Shown: positions 9,184-19,382 of the stretch, piece by piece | Layout: every line of letters starts with the position of its first letter | How positions within the stretch are numbered: position 1 is the first letter of the stretch | From: Adineta ricciae | Lineage: Eukaryota > Rotifera > Eurotatoria > Adinetida > Adinetidae | Length of the DNA stretch: 64,000 bases | Direction of reading: 5' to 3' | NCBI GenBank assembly: GCA_905250025.1 | Contig: CAJNOJ010000054.1 | Coordinates: 415,989 to 479,988, forward strand | Position numbers and translations under genes: made by a program | Notes under the pieces: generated by a model | The model's database searches: none | What the model was told of the DNA's origin: nothing | Seen by the model: only the letters and a program-made list of their open reading frames with translations

Positions 9184-11522
9184 AAGCAATCCTGTCAAAT
9201 TACACGTATGTCCTCACTTTTGATACCGAGTAATGTGTCAAACATGATAATGTCCGTATGTATGTGTATTGCCTTTCTTGGATGGGTGTGTCCCCGCGAT
9301 GTGTCATCATTACTATCTCTTTACAGAGTTCTACTCTGTACATACGCGCGCGGGTTAATCATTACTTTTTATTTCTAGCAAAAAAGGGGCAGTAATCGTT
9401 TATTTCTTCATTGCTCTTTTACAAATTTCGATACTTTCTTTTACAGTTTTTATATTAGGGTGATTCGCCGGTAATGCACGTTGCCAAATGTCCAGAGCGC
9501 GTTCGAAATAGGTAAGTGCTTTCGAATAGTCCTTAGTATTGTAGTACACCCCACCGATGTTGTTGTACGAAGTAGCCAGCGAAGGGTGATTCGAAGGAAG
9601 AGTTTTTTCTCTAATTCCAAGTGCTTTTTCATAGAATGAAAGTGCTTTCGAATACTCTCCCATGTTGTGGTACACCCCACCGATGTTGTTGTACGAAGTA
9701 GCCAAATCAGGGTGATTCGAAGGAAGAGTTTTTTCTCTAATTTCAAGTGCTTTTTCATAGAATGAAAGTGCTTTCGAATACTCTCCCATGTTCTTGTACA
9801 CCAAACCGATGTTGTTGTACGAAGTAGCCAGCGAAGGGTGATTCGAAGGAAGAGTTTTTTGGAAGATTTCAAGTGTTTTTTCATAGAATGAAAGTGCTTT
9901 CGAGTACTCTCCCATGTTGTAGTAGACCAAACCGATGCAGCTGTACGAAGTAGCCAGCGAAGGGTGATTCGAAGGAAGAGTTTTTTGGAAGATTTCAAGT
10001 GTTTTTTCATAGAATGAAAGTGCTTTCGAATACTCTCCCATGCTCATGTACACCGCACCGATGTTGTTGTACGAAGTAGCCAAATCAGGGTGATTCGAAG
10101 GAAGAGTTTTTTCTTGGATTTCAAGTACTTTTTCATAGTATTCTATGGCCATTTTATAATCACCTTGACTATATTTTAAGCAGCCAAGTTGATGATAATA
10201 ATGTGCTCTGTCATTGTTATCAGACGCTTGTTCCAGTAACACAGTGTACAGTTCTTCGGCTTTATCCAGCTGTCCGAGTTTAAGCAATAAATGACCCAAA
10301 CGTTCCCACCCTGTACTACCTTGAACTTCACTTTCAATACGGTCCGTTAACACACGCAGTTGTGGATCGTCATCGGCAGTCAACTGAAGTTGCACCTCAT
10401 GGTAAAGTTTACTTTTGTCACCCACTTGTCGAATAGTACCAACTCGAAACACGCTGTGCATGGAAAACAGGATCTCTGCTTCGCCTTCGAAATAACTAAA
10501 ATCTCCAATCGATGCGAATGGAGTAGTACCAATATTCGGATCGATTGTGATCACGAATAGGACACACACCTTGTCGGGATCACCGAGAGCGTTGTAGGTG
10601 AACTCAAGAGATTTCTCTTGTTTGATACTGGTGGATAAAAAGTTGTTAAAAGATAAAAGACCACCTATAGTTTTGGATAACTGATCAAAATCTGTCTTGG
10701 ATAGTCCCTGTCCACGGTAGACTACGAAGGGTTTTCGTCTGTAATTACTGACCTGTGCTTGGTGTAGCTGTTCTATTTGTTTGTGTAAGTCATGTAGAAA
10801 AAATCCCATGTTAATAATGACTTCGCCATCCAAAGTGCGAAGTGCTTGATTGAGCATTTGGTAGGTAAAACACTCGCGTGTATACCACCAAATGGCCTTC
10901 TCCGGACAATAGTTACGTTCGAACTCATCGATAACACTTTGCTCTGCGAAGTTGCCTTGAAAACGCTGACGACAATAATTGGCCAGGTCTTTGATTGCTT
11001 GTTTGTCATGCTCCATGTCGAGGAGAATCTTCTTAAATATTTGCGTGTACATAAAACTGGGTTCTAGCAGATTGAGATTTGCATTCGAACCCTCTTCTCT
11101 TACGGTGACAAAACTCATGGCGATGGAGTCTTGATTATGTTGTTTAACACCCGTGGTCAGTGCTGCACAGATTTCTTTGATATTTGTGTGAACACCTTTG
11201 ACTTTTGACCAGTTCTTTGCCCAGGTTTCATTTCTGGATTTGTTGCCACAGAAGATGTAGATGGCATTCACTTGTGTAATGCCGTGAATCTCGGGAACCA
11301 AGTGTTGACCTAAGGATCCCGATGTGATGACGAAAGCTTTTTCATCACCAATGCTCTTAAGGAATTGAAGGCAAGCATCTGGTTGAGTGTATATATTGAC
11401 ATCATTGACAACACTTCGTAAGTGCGTCAAAGTGTTCTGACAGTCTTGATCCTTTTCATCGATGTTGGCATCCACCCAAACTAAAAGATAATTTTGAACC
11501 ATGCGTTGTCGCGGTTGATTAC
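9184..11522 (-). repeat. Segmental duplication unit B (cut by LTR)
   Basis: Unit B starts with the same 3' flank as unit A (about 4877) and runs through an ART-TPR gene. It ends at 11522, in the codons just before the MVQNYL methionine, where an LTR begins. The first ~25 codons and the upstream promoter block seen in units A and C are missing on this side of the LTR. Confidence 0.8.
9400..11502 (-). CDS. ART-TPR protein, copy B (5' end displaced by LTR)
   Basis: A 700-residue open frame, collinear with copy A from its residue 31 (MVQNYL). It has the same alpha/beta N-terminal domain, helical linker, ART core and five TPRs plus cap. The ART signature is complete: VYRGQG arginine, STS, and an ExE in FEGEAEILF. 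The TPR array is its own reshuffling, with EIFQKT in two adjacent repeats and EIREKT or GIREKT in later ones. In copies A and C about 30 more residues precede this methionine. Here an LTR sits about 20 bp upstream, so the native start and promoter are separated from the body. The protein could still be made from the internal methionine, perhaps from the LTR promoter, or the gene may be silent. The frame has no stop or frameshift, which suggests a recent insertion. Confidence 0.8.
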   Translation of the reverse strand: MVQNYLLVWVDANIDEKDQDCQNTLTHLRSVVNDVNIYTQPDACLQFLKSIGDEKAFVITSGSLGQHLVPEIHGITQVNAIYIFCGNKSRNETWAKNWSKVKGVHTNIKEICAALTTGVKQHNQDSIAMSFVTVREEGSNANLNLLEPSFMYTQIFKKILLDMEHDKQAIKDLANYCRQRFQGNFAEQSVIDEFERNYCPEKAIWWYTRECFTYQMLNQALRTLDGEVIINMGFFLHDLHKQIEQLHQAQVSNYRRKPFVVYRGQGLSKTDFDQLSKTIGGLLSFNNFLSTSIKQEKSLEFTYNALGDPDKVCVLFVITIDPNIGTTPFASIGDFSYFEGEAEILFSMHSVFRVGTIRQVGDKSKLYHEVQLQLTADDDPQLRVLTDRIESEVQGSTGWERLGHLLLKLGQLDKAEELYTVLLEQASDNNDRAHYYHQLGCLKYSQGDYKMAIEYYEKVLEIQEKTLPSNHPDLATSYNNIGAVYMSMGEYSKALSFYEKTLEIFQKTLPSNHPSLATSYSCIGLVYYNMGEYSKALSFYEKTLEIFQKTLPSNHPSLATSYNNIGLVYKNMGEYSKALSFYEKALEIREKTLPSNHPDLATSYNNIGGVYHNMGEYSKALSFYEKALGIREKTLPSNHPSLATSYNNIGGVYYNTKDYSKALTYFERALDIWQRALPANHPNIKTVKESIEICKRAMKK

Positions 11523-11727
11523 TGTAATGACAAACTGGTTGAGTAGCTGACCGCTTCTCACGGTATAGATGTTTATTGACTACTCTACATGACCAGAATG
11601 TATCTCTTCACAATAAGACACGCGCTTATATAGAGAAGAGGAAAGAGAGAGATGACCCGGAGATAGTATGATATAGAGGTGAGAGGATAAAGAACAGAAA
11701 GAGATGAACGATATCATTATCGTTACA
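11523..11727 (-). mobile_element. LTR of a retrotransposon, about 205 bp
   Basis: Read on the minus strand the element begins TGTAACGATAATG and ends GTCATTACA, so it has TG...CA termini inside a TGTAA/TTACA inverted repeat. It contains a TATATAAG promoter box and a later AATAAA. Directly upstream lies a purine-rich tract like the polypurine primer of a 3' LTR. The downstream flank on the minus strand is GTAAT followed by ART gene sequence, a likely 5-bp target duplicate. The other flank is hidden by the N at 11744, so the internal region and second LTR are not visible. Family (Ty3/Gypsy or other) cannot be assigned. Confidence 0.75.
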
Positions 11728-11739
11728 CCCTCCCACTCA
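11728..11739 (-). other. Polypurine tract next to the LTR
   Basis: On the minus strand GAGTGGGAGGG directly abuts the TG of the LTR. This is where plus-strand DNA synthesis is primed in LTR elements, and it identifies the adjacent repeat as the 3' LTR. Confidence 0.65.
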
Positions 11740-11743
11740 GCTT

Positions 11744-11744
11744 N
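11744..11744. other. Single-N assembly join
   Basis: The N separates LTR/polypurine sequence from mid-gene ART sequence of copy C (RIESEVQGS). The two sides are not naturally adjacent in copy A. The internal part of the retroelement and the TPR half of copy C are therefore probably missing from the assembly. Confidence 0.8.
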
Positions 11745-13022
11745 ACTACCTTGAACTTCACTTTCAATACGGTCCGTTAACACACGCTGTTGTGGACCGT
11801 CATCTGCAGTCAACTGAAGTTGCACCGCATAGTAAAGGTTAATTTTGTCACCCACTTGGCGAAGAGTACCGACTCGAAACACGCTGTGCATGGAAAACAG
11901 GATCTCTGCTTCGTCTTCGAAATAACTAAAATCTCCAATCGATGCGAATGGAGTAGTACCAATATTTGGATCGATGGTGATCACGAACAGAACACCCACC
12001 TTGTCGGGATCACTGAGAGCGCTGTAGGTGTACTCAAGAGATTTCTGTAGTTTGATACTGGTGGATAAGAAGTTGTTGAAAGATAAAAGACCACCTACAG
12101 TTTTTGTTAACTGGCCAAAATCTGTCTTGGATAGTCCCTGTCCACGGTAGACTACGAAAGGTTTTCCTCTGTAACTACTGACCTGTGCTTGGTGTAGCTG
12201 TTCTATTTGTTTGTGTAAATCATGGAGGAAAAACCCCATGTTAATAATGATTTCGGCATCCAAAGTGCGAAGTGCTTGATTGAGCATTTGGTAGGTAAAA
12301 CACTCGCGTGTATACCACCAAATGGCCTTCTCCGAACGATAGTTACGTTCGAACTCATCGATAACACTTTGCTCTGCGAAGTTGCCTTGGAAACACTGAC
12401 GACAATAATTGGCCAGGTCTTTGATTGCTTGCTTGTCGTGATCCATGTCGAGGAGAATCTTTTTAAATATTTGCGTGTACATAAAACTGGGTTCCAGTCG
12501 ATTGAGATTGGCATGGGAACCCTCTCCTCTTACGTTGACAAAACTCATGGCGATGGAGTCTTGATTATGTTGTTTAACATCCGTGGTCAGCGCCTCACAG
12601 ATTTCTTTGATATTTGTGTGAACACCTTTGACTTTTGACCAGTTCTTTGTCCAGGTTTCATTTCTGGATTTGTTGGCACAGAAGATGTAGATGGCATTCA
12701 CTTGTGGAATGACGTGAATCTCGGGAACCAAGTGTTGACCTAAGAATCCCGATGTGATGACGAAAGCCTTTTCGTCACCGACGCTGTTGAGGAATTGAAG
12801 GCAGGCGTCTGGTTGAGTACATATGTTAACATCATTGACGACACTTCGTAAGTGTTTCAAAGTGTTCTGGTAGTCTTGGTCCTTTTCATCGATGTTGGCA
12901 TCCACCCAAACTAAAAGATAGTTTTGGACCATGCGTTGTCGCGGTTGATTACCATGTTTCCTTGTCGTGGAACTTGATTTTGATTTTTGTGCGTCCATTT
13001 TATTGAATAAACTGAAATTCAA
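11745..13022 (-). CDS. ART-TPR protein, copy C (3' part missing at N)
   Basis: This is the 5' portion of a third ART-TPR gene: about 425 residues from MNFSLF through the alpha/beta domain, the helical linker and the whole ART core. The catalytic signature is intact: VYRGQG arginine, STS, and ExE in FEDEAEILF. The coding sequence stops matching at SEVQGS, exactly where the single N lies. Beyond the N the frame runs into LTR sequence, so a reading frame that continues to 11580 is a chimera and not a real C-terminus. The TPR array of this copy is unseen. Its upstream region matches copy A and keeps the TATA and CRE-like sites, so this copy has a native promoter. It may be a whole gene truncated only by assembly. 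Confidence 0.75.
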
Positions 13023-13060
13023 AGTATTTTATTTTCTTGTGAAAAAGAAGAAATTCGCGT

Positions 13061-13088
13061 CTTTTTTATATAGGCAACGAATGACGTC
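13061..13088 (-). promoter_or_regulatory. TATA box and CRE-like site, ART copy C
   Basis: Same layout as copy A: a minus-strand CTATATAAAA box about 45 bp before the start codon, and a GACGTCA site at 13082-13088. Confidence 0.55.
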
Positions 13089-13958
13089 GTTCTCTTCTTG
13101 AATCTTTTCGGGAGCAAAAGTGTCTCTGTTATCTGTTGGTTCTTAAACAAACTCTCACAGGAAAAAAATAGAGAAGATAAGAAAAACACTCACAAAAAAA
13201 GTGACTTCACTACGCTCGAAACAGGTAAAGAAGATAAGAATTCAGTTAGGAACTTGGTTTTTATTCTTTCCAACATTTTCTTGTCGGTAGTCTTCAGGCA
13301 ACGCTTATTCGAGGAATTGGGTGATTTTTTTTCTTAAAGAACCACATTTGGGGTGAGTAGAAACAAACTGATTTTAATTCCACAAGGAATATAATTTAAA
13401 ACAATGGTTATAGTTTATTTTGATTCATTCTTTTAACTATCGTTTATGATCTTAACCCGTAAAAGCCGAGATGTCCCTTCCAATGGACATTGGATTAGTC
13501 GCGGTAAAACAGAGGAGTTAAGTTGTATTCATGAAAGCTACTGTTTTCCTGAACAAAGACAGTCAAGGTGAATGTGTGACGGAGGAAAATCACGCTAAAA
13601 CAGTTTTCGCAAACTTCGACATAGCTTCGAGTGCGAGTCTATTTTTAAGCAAAATTGGGTGCGCGGATATTTCTATATCTTGGCAAATACAATGCAGATT
13701 TTGAGTAATATCATGAGAAACAATCGTAAACTGTAATATAAAACAACTTTGCACGTTTTTTACTATTATAACAAGCTATTGTGACGTGGTAAAAAAAGTA
13801 CCGTTTTACAGGCATTTTAGCATAGTAACCTAGGTACTTGTAAATTTTTTGCTCAGTCAATAATCGCAGATACCTCAAAATATCACGAGAGTAAATTTAC
13901 GGTGGTCCTGAACCATGCTACATGGCCACCCAAGCGAAAAATTATTAGGATCATACTT

Positions 13959-13977
13959 CACCCAGGCCGTCTGGGTG
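13959..13977. repeat. Short hairpin in upstream block of unit C
   Basis: Arms CACCCAG and CTGGGTG around the loop GCCGT. It is the counterpart of 8263-8281, with arms unchanged and loop changed. Confidence 0.5.
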
Positions 13978-14148
13978 GAAAATATTTTTAGCACCACCCA
14001 GCGGTTTTGACGATGATATATGCATATCAGCGCTGGAACCGGTCCGGTAAAAACCGGAAATTCATCGGTTGATCTTTATAAAAAAAAGTTTTTATCACAA
14101 TGCATCTTCCGAATTTCTGTATGGAGAAGGTAAAAAAATACATTATCA

Positions 14149-15041
14149 ATAGAGTGACAGGTCGTTATTGCATCATCAATTCGAAACGTTGTAAAAACTG
14201 TTTCATATCTCAGGCTGTGCTCGTCGGTTTGACTTGATTTTTTGATTCCGGAATAGAGCAAACATTTCTCTATCAGTTTATGTGTTTTTCGGCGAAAAAT
14301 ANAACTAATGAAAATGCTGGTTTGTTTGTATCGTGTCGGTTATATAAGCATATTGATGTTGAAACAATAAGTATCTACTTGATGGTGTTCATCGAAGATT
14401 GTTACTCTTCCTATCTATGTAATTTTACCATCTCTAATGCGTGTCTTACTTTGTTCCCAAAGATTACATCATCATTTGAAACATTACATGTATTCAATCT
14501 GTAGTTATAACTAAAAATTGAGAAAAAAAGATCAAAATGTTCATAATAACAGGTGAGAAAGGTTCTCTCGTTCGATTCATATCAATTATTCATCGAATGA
14601 TAAGTTCTTTTTTTGTCAGAAGAATAACGATGTAAAGAAATCTATGTTAGTATCGGATTAATATAGAAAGTTGTGACATTGAACTGACAAGAAAGAACAT
14701 ATTTACATATACCCATACAGCAAGAAATCGGATGTAGATAACGTTCATCTCAAATCTACATCTTGATTCTAACTGTATAGTTCTTCCAGAGCGTTTTATC
14801 ATAGAGACATACATAATATAATTGAAATATCGTATCACATATGTGCATTAATTTAGATGAAAGTGGATCTCGCTACTGAAATTTACAGTTATCTCTTTTA
14901 AACAAAACATCAAGTGATAATTGTAGATGATGTGGATATGAGCCACATTCATATCCTTATGTTGGGTTTGCAGCAAATATTCAGTGTGATTTATTGGGAC
15001 GAAGTATCAGTACAAAAAAAAAATAAATGCAAATTCGATGT
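14149..15041. other. Intergenic with single N at 14302
   Basis: No gene was recognised. A lone N at 14302 lies in AT-rich DNA just beyond the end of duplication unit C. Confidence 0.55.
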
Positions 15042-16425
15042 TTAACTCAATCGGGCTTTCGCTTGATCATAACGCTTCATTTCATGTGTAATCGCTGTAA
15101 AATCATGAATAAATATCTCGACCTAAAGTAAAGGATATTAAATCACACAAAAATTCGAAAATCTTTTCTTTCTGTCGTCATTACTTTATCTAATTGTTGT
15201 TTAACTCGTTTGATCGGATCGACCGAGTCATGGCTTTCGTCTTTTTCAACTTTCTGATGACGAAGAACAAGTTGATACAAATTACGTGCAGCTCTAAACA
15301 ATGGCGAGAAAACGTATATGAAGATCTGTGCTGAATTCAATCGATGCTTACAGAATAACATTGCCGAGCTCTAAGGTTTTTTCAGCTGCGGTTGTTTGAA
15401 TAAAATGCCATTCATTCTCAGCTCGTCTAGCATCGATTTCTGCTCGTTCATGATGATGCTGTAAGTCACCGATACGATTGTTTAAAGTTAAGATTTCATT
15501 ATTTTTTTTCTAAGGACATCGAATCGGGTATGTAGCAATTAAAATATCCATTGTCACTTACTTGCATGAAAGCTTCTCGTTTTCGACGTAAGTCTTCCAA
15601 TTGTTCTTCGCGTTGATTTTGAATTTCTAACAACGCCTGAAGAAAACCAAACAAAACCTTCGAAATAGCATTTGCGATGTACTTACGTATTTGTTCGTAT
15701 GTAAAGTTGTGTAACGATCGATCAATTCCCGAATTTCTTGAAATTCATCCGCTAATTCTACTGTCTGAAATAAATCGTCAGTAAACGCGATCCGTGACAA
15801 AGCGGCGGGCATACTTTTTCAAGATATCGATTATGTTCGCTATATTTTTCATTTCTAGCCGTGAGTTCCTCGCGTTTACGTTTCAATTCGTCGATTTCTG
15901 CTTGAAGTCTTTGAATATCTCTCTGTTTGACTGATGCTAAATCACGTTCGTCATGAGCTCGTTTAAGTGCACGCATTCGTTTGGAATCCAGTTCCTAAAA
16001 AAAGTGAGTTTCTTTTTTGTTAATCATTATTCAAAACAAGATTTGTCACCTACGTTGATATATTTTTCAAAATTGGCCAAACTTTCACGTAGTTCATGTT
16101 CTTTCGAATTGAGTTTTTCTCGACGTAACTTCAAACTTTGCATTTTCAGTTTAAACTCCTAGAAAATCATAAAAGGAAAACGAATTTATGCATTAGCTCA
16201 ATCAATTACCTCTTTTTGATTCGATAATAACGATTCGGCTTCCGTTACTTCCCGTTGTTTCTCCAATAAGCGTGATGTCGATGATAAATTTTCATGTTCA
16301 CGTTCAGGCGGTGCACTAAAATGAAATCTTCTCGATAAAAATTCACTCTATATATTCATCTTTTCTTACACAGTCAATTCTTTACTTAAGGCAGTTCGAA
16401 AATAATCTTCCATGAATGATGTCAT
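15042..16425 (-). CDS. CCDC42: CCDC42/CFAP73-like coiled-coil axonemal protein
   Basis: About 315 residues over several exons separated by ~50-bp introns, almost the length of human CCDC42. Nearly the whole protein is coiled coil. Diagnostic stretches in order are RLLEKQREVTEAES near the N-terminus, KRMRALKRAHDERDL, EHNRYLEK, EFQEIRELIDRYTTLH, NEILTLNNRI, WHFIQTTAAEKTLELG and AARNLYQLVLRH. These align in order with CCDC42/CFAP73. The family (DUF4200) serves ciliary axoneme or basal-body structure and sperm tail formation. The start at MTSFMEDYF is chosen because it gives the expected N-terminus and an in-phase first splice (GT|GTAAG to TGCACC). The last exon ends in AKARLS. CCDC42 and CFAP73 cannot be separated without a phylogeny. 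Confidence 0.85.
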
Positions 16426-16608
16426 GATAAAATGTTTATCTAAAGATAGAAAAAAGATCTTGCTAATTTATTTCGTTCAGAAAGAATGACAAAAGCAAAT
16501 AACATCGAAGAAGTTTAATGAAATTTTCTTAGGAATATTAACACGATATAGAAGAAAAACAATTTAATACACGAAATGTTTTCCCAATTCGTTGGACATC
16601 ATGAGAAT

Positions 16609-17298
16609 TCATCTGTCGTCCATCTGTGTATGAGGATACTGTGATTCGCATGCACAACATAAACAATTCACTGTTCGTACGTCTGGAGGTGCACAAACGC
16701 AAACAGTGTCACCACACTAAAACAAGTCCAATGGATGTTTAGAGAAAATGAACGCTGAAATGCAACTTACGGAACAACATTGCCCGGAACAACATGCTTC
16801 GCAAGTAATAATGTCAGCAAATTCGATAGACTATAAAAAAGAAGAAATGCACATGAAAGAATGGGACGGTTCTAGTCAGGCTTACTCCGCGTTTTGGACA
16901 ACAGGCATCGAGACATGATTCAATAGATGTTGTACGACAACAGTCACATGTTTCAGCACATGCTAAACAACATTCCTGGCAGCCTAGACATTGTATACCA
17001 CTGCCTTTATAATTACAACAATTTTGAAGGACACCACGAGACTAAAATGATACATAAAACATATTCATCGGTTATGAAATTCTTCATTTACTTTGAGAAT
17101 TTCTCGAATGAAAATTAAGATAATAAGGATGATTATAACACAACCAAGAATAATTATAAATATATATGGTGGTGCCAAAGTAACAGTACGCTGACTATAG
17201 TAGTTATAGCCACCAGGTAAAATAGTCGCTGGCTATAAAAAGTCGATAGATCAATGTTTAGAGCAAAAGGTTTTCATTACTAGACCGGTCGTTGACAT
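16609..17298 (-). CDS. Small cysteine-rich single-pass membrane protein
   Basis: I do not recognise the family. Five exons (17281-17298, 17092-17232, 16886-17041, 16771-16830, 16609-16716) all have lengths divisible by three and join to 160 residues. A short outer part (MSTTGLPATILPGG, then YNYYSQ) leads to one strongly hydrophobic helix, about residues 29-48 (IFIIILGCVIIILIILIFI). The remaining ~110 residues hold many CC pairs and CxxC motifs (NCCNY, CLGCQECC, CDCC, ACCPKR, EACCSGQCC, CLCCACE). A first exon of only six codons is unusual but fits the splice signals and phases. The cysteines could bind metal or be palmitoylated at the membrane face; neither is shown by the sequence alone. Confidence 0.7.
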
Positions 17299-17560
17299 CT
17301 GATGATAATTATTCGATCATAGAACTTCTAGTTTTGCATATATTTTCTTTCATTACGTGATTTTACTTCCATGGTAGAGCCTCTATGCATGAAAACGTGT
17401 TGACGAGAATTTACGAATGCATTTGAGCAGACCGTCGGCATGGCAACCGCATTTGTTACTAAGTAAATTTATGATACTAATGGCTGAGCATGAAACTGTA
17501 GCTAACATCATCATTAAAACACACTTTTTTCTTTGACATACATCCACATACTCGAAGAAA

Positions 17561-18884
17561 ATGTCTGACGACGAAGAAGAGTTAGGCGAAGAAGAACAGG
17601 GAGATAACTTAGGAGTAAGTTTGAATGGAAATCTTTTCGTATTGAAAAACATGTTTTCAATTGTTTTTGCAGACGTACGAAGGTGATCGTAACGAACAAA
17701 ATGAGCGTCATGGTTTCGGAAAAGCAACATTGCCTAATGGAGATACATACGAAGGTCAATACGAACATGGAAAACGGCATGGAACTGGTACTTATCGATT
17801 TACAAATACAGCTCGTTACATAGGTTAGTTGTGTTGAATTAACCTTGCGAATTTTATTTGGTTTGCAAATCTTAGGTGAATATCAGAAGAACAAACGGCA
17901 CGGCAAAGGCATTTTCTACTATCCTGATGGATCGAAGTATGACGGTGAATGGAATGAAAATATTCGTGAAGGTCATGGAATATATACGTATCCAAACAAT
18001 GATACGTACGAAGGTGAATGGAAGAATCATCAAAGACATGGCAAAGGAATGTATACCTATGCCGCAACGAGTATGTGTGATTTTCAGAATATTATAGAGG
18101 TAATTGGAGTTTTTTTTGTAGAAGCACAATATACCGGAACGTGGCGAGAGGGCAAACGACAAGGCCCTGGCCAACTTCTCTTCAACAATTATCGATATGT
18201 AGGAAAATTCCACGACAACTATGTAAGAGATATCTTTAGAGATAAATATCCTATTCATTCGTTATTTGTAGCCGAAAGGAAAAGGTAGATTTGTTTTCAA
18301 AAATGGTTATCAACAAAATGGAGAATATCATATCACAACCACAGTCAGTATTTTGATTGAAAAAGAGCGAGACATATCCTGTGGTATTCAATGAATTCTA
18401 GGCCGATGAAGAAGATTCCGAAGCACCACCACAAGTACAATACAGATGGATTGCACGTAATGTTACTGCGACACAACAAGAAGAGCCTTATGATTTAGAC
18501 GACGAACGGCCGGCAACAAGTCGATCACAAGGTACTTATTTGTCTAAATCTCTTTCCATAGATTAAAAATGACCGCACATCCGATTTGTATTCATATTTC
18601 TAGATCAAGATGGTCATCACAAAGCACATGGCAATGGTGGTAAGGAGACTAGTTTTCTATAGAATCATAAAACGCTTGTTTTTTTTTTAAATAGTTGGTG
18701 AAAATGCCGAGAATGAACATAATCCAGACGGTACTGACGGAGCCGATGGAAATGAAGACGAAGAAAATCAACAAGGCAATGATGGTTAGTGATAGAATCT
18801 TTGTTTATCAGATGTATAATACGTATTGTGTGTCTTGATATTTTAGATATTCCAGGCGAAGAACAATTCGATGAAGAAGGATAA
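17561..18884 (+). CDS. RSPH1: Radial spoke head 1 homolog (MORN repeats)
   Basis: RSPH1 is part of the radial spoke head that controls dynein beating in 9+2 cilia. The protein opens [13 protein letters not shown], followed by a run of MORN repeats (YEG.Y..G.RHG.G.), for example [45 protein letters not shown] and [14 protein letters not shown]. The tail is acidic and low complexity (DEEDSEAPP, then [11 protein letters not shown]) and ends GEEQFDEEG. Introns are about 50 bp. One, 18071-18121, is 51 bp with no in-frame stop, so a naive translation reads through it with 17 foreign residues; splicing restores TKAQYTG. A neighbouring minus-strand gene (CCDC42-like) is also ciliary. RSPH1 is favoured over other MORN proteins because of the acidic tail and repeat number. 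Confidence 0.88.
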
Positions 18885-19382
18885 ACTGAATTTTTCTTTT
18901 TTTCTCACTTTTTTCATGTGTTTTATCGTCTTCTATTATCTAAATAAAGGAATTATGCGTCCTTTAGAATTTTCGTACCTGCTACTGTTTAGGGTGAATT
19001 TGAAAAAAAAAACTTTATAGATTCAAGGTATTGGAAGAGAGAACCAATGAACAAAAGAGAAATATTATCACTCATGAAAACAAAAAATAAAAGTTGTGCA
19101 CAAAAATAAAGGAAAGAGAAAAGATAAGCAACTAAAGCTAGACATATGCGTGCATGTGTGACAGAAAATATGCTTGCATTTGCAAAAAGATCGTACAGAA
19201 AACAACAAATGTATAGAAATGTTCTTGTTTCTATGTGAAGATTTCATGATACGAAAGCATTGTGCAAGAATTAAAAAATGTGTAGAAAACACATGAGAAT
19301 ATAAACTTCAATGAGCATATTAAAGTCTGTTTGATAACCGTATGAGAAAAGGTGGGATTTCAGAACAAATTATGATCAGAAT
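18885..19382. other. Convergent 3' region
   Basis: This lies between the RSPH1 stop and the stop of the minus-strand Asp/Ser-rich exons. An AATAAA at about 18945 fits polyadenylation of RSPH1. No gene was seen. Confidence 0.5.

Larger units (their letters stand above)
11745..14148 (-). repeat. Segmental duplication unit C (5' half)
   Basis: This unit holds the ART portion of a gene plus about 1.1 kb of upstream DNA matching 7318-8452 with scattered substitutions and small indels. The match ends at about 14148, the same internal point where unit A sequence diverges. Confidence 0.85.
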
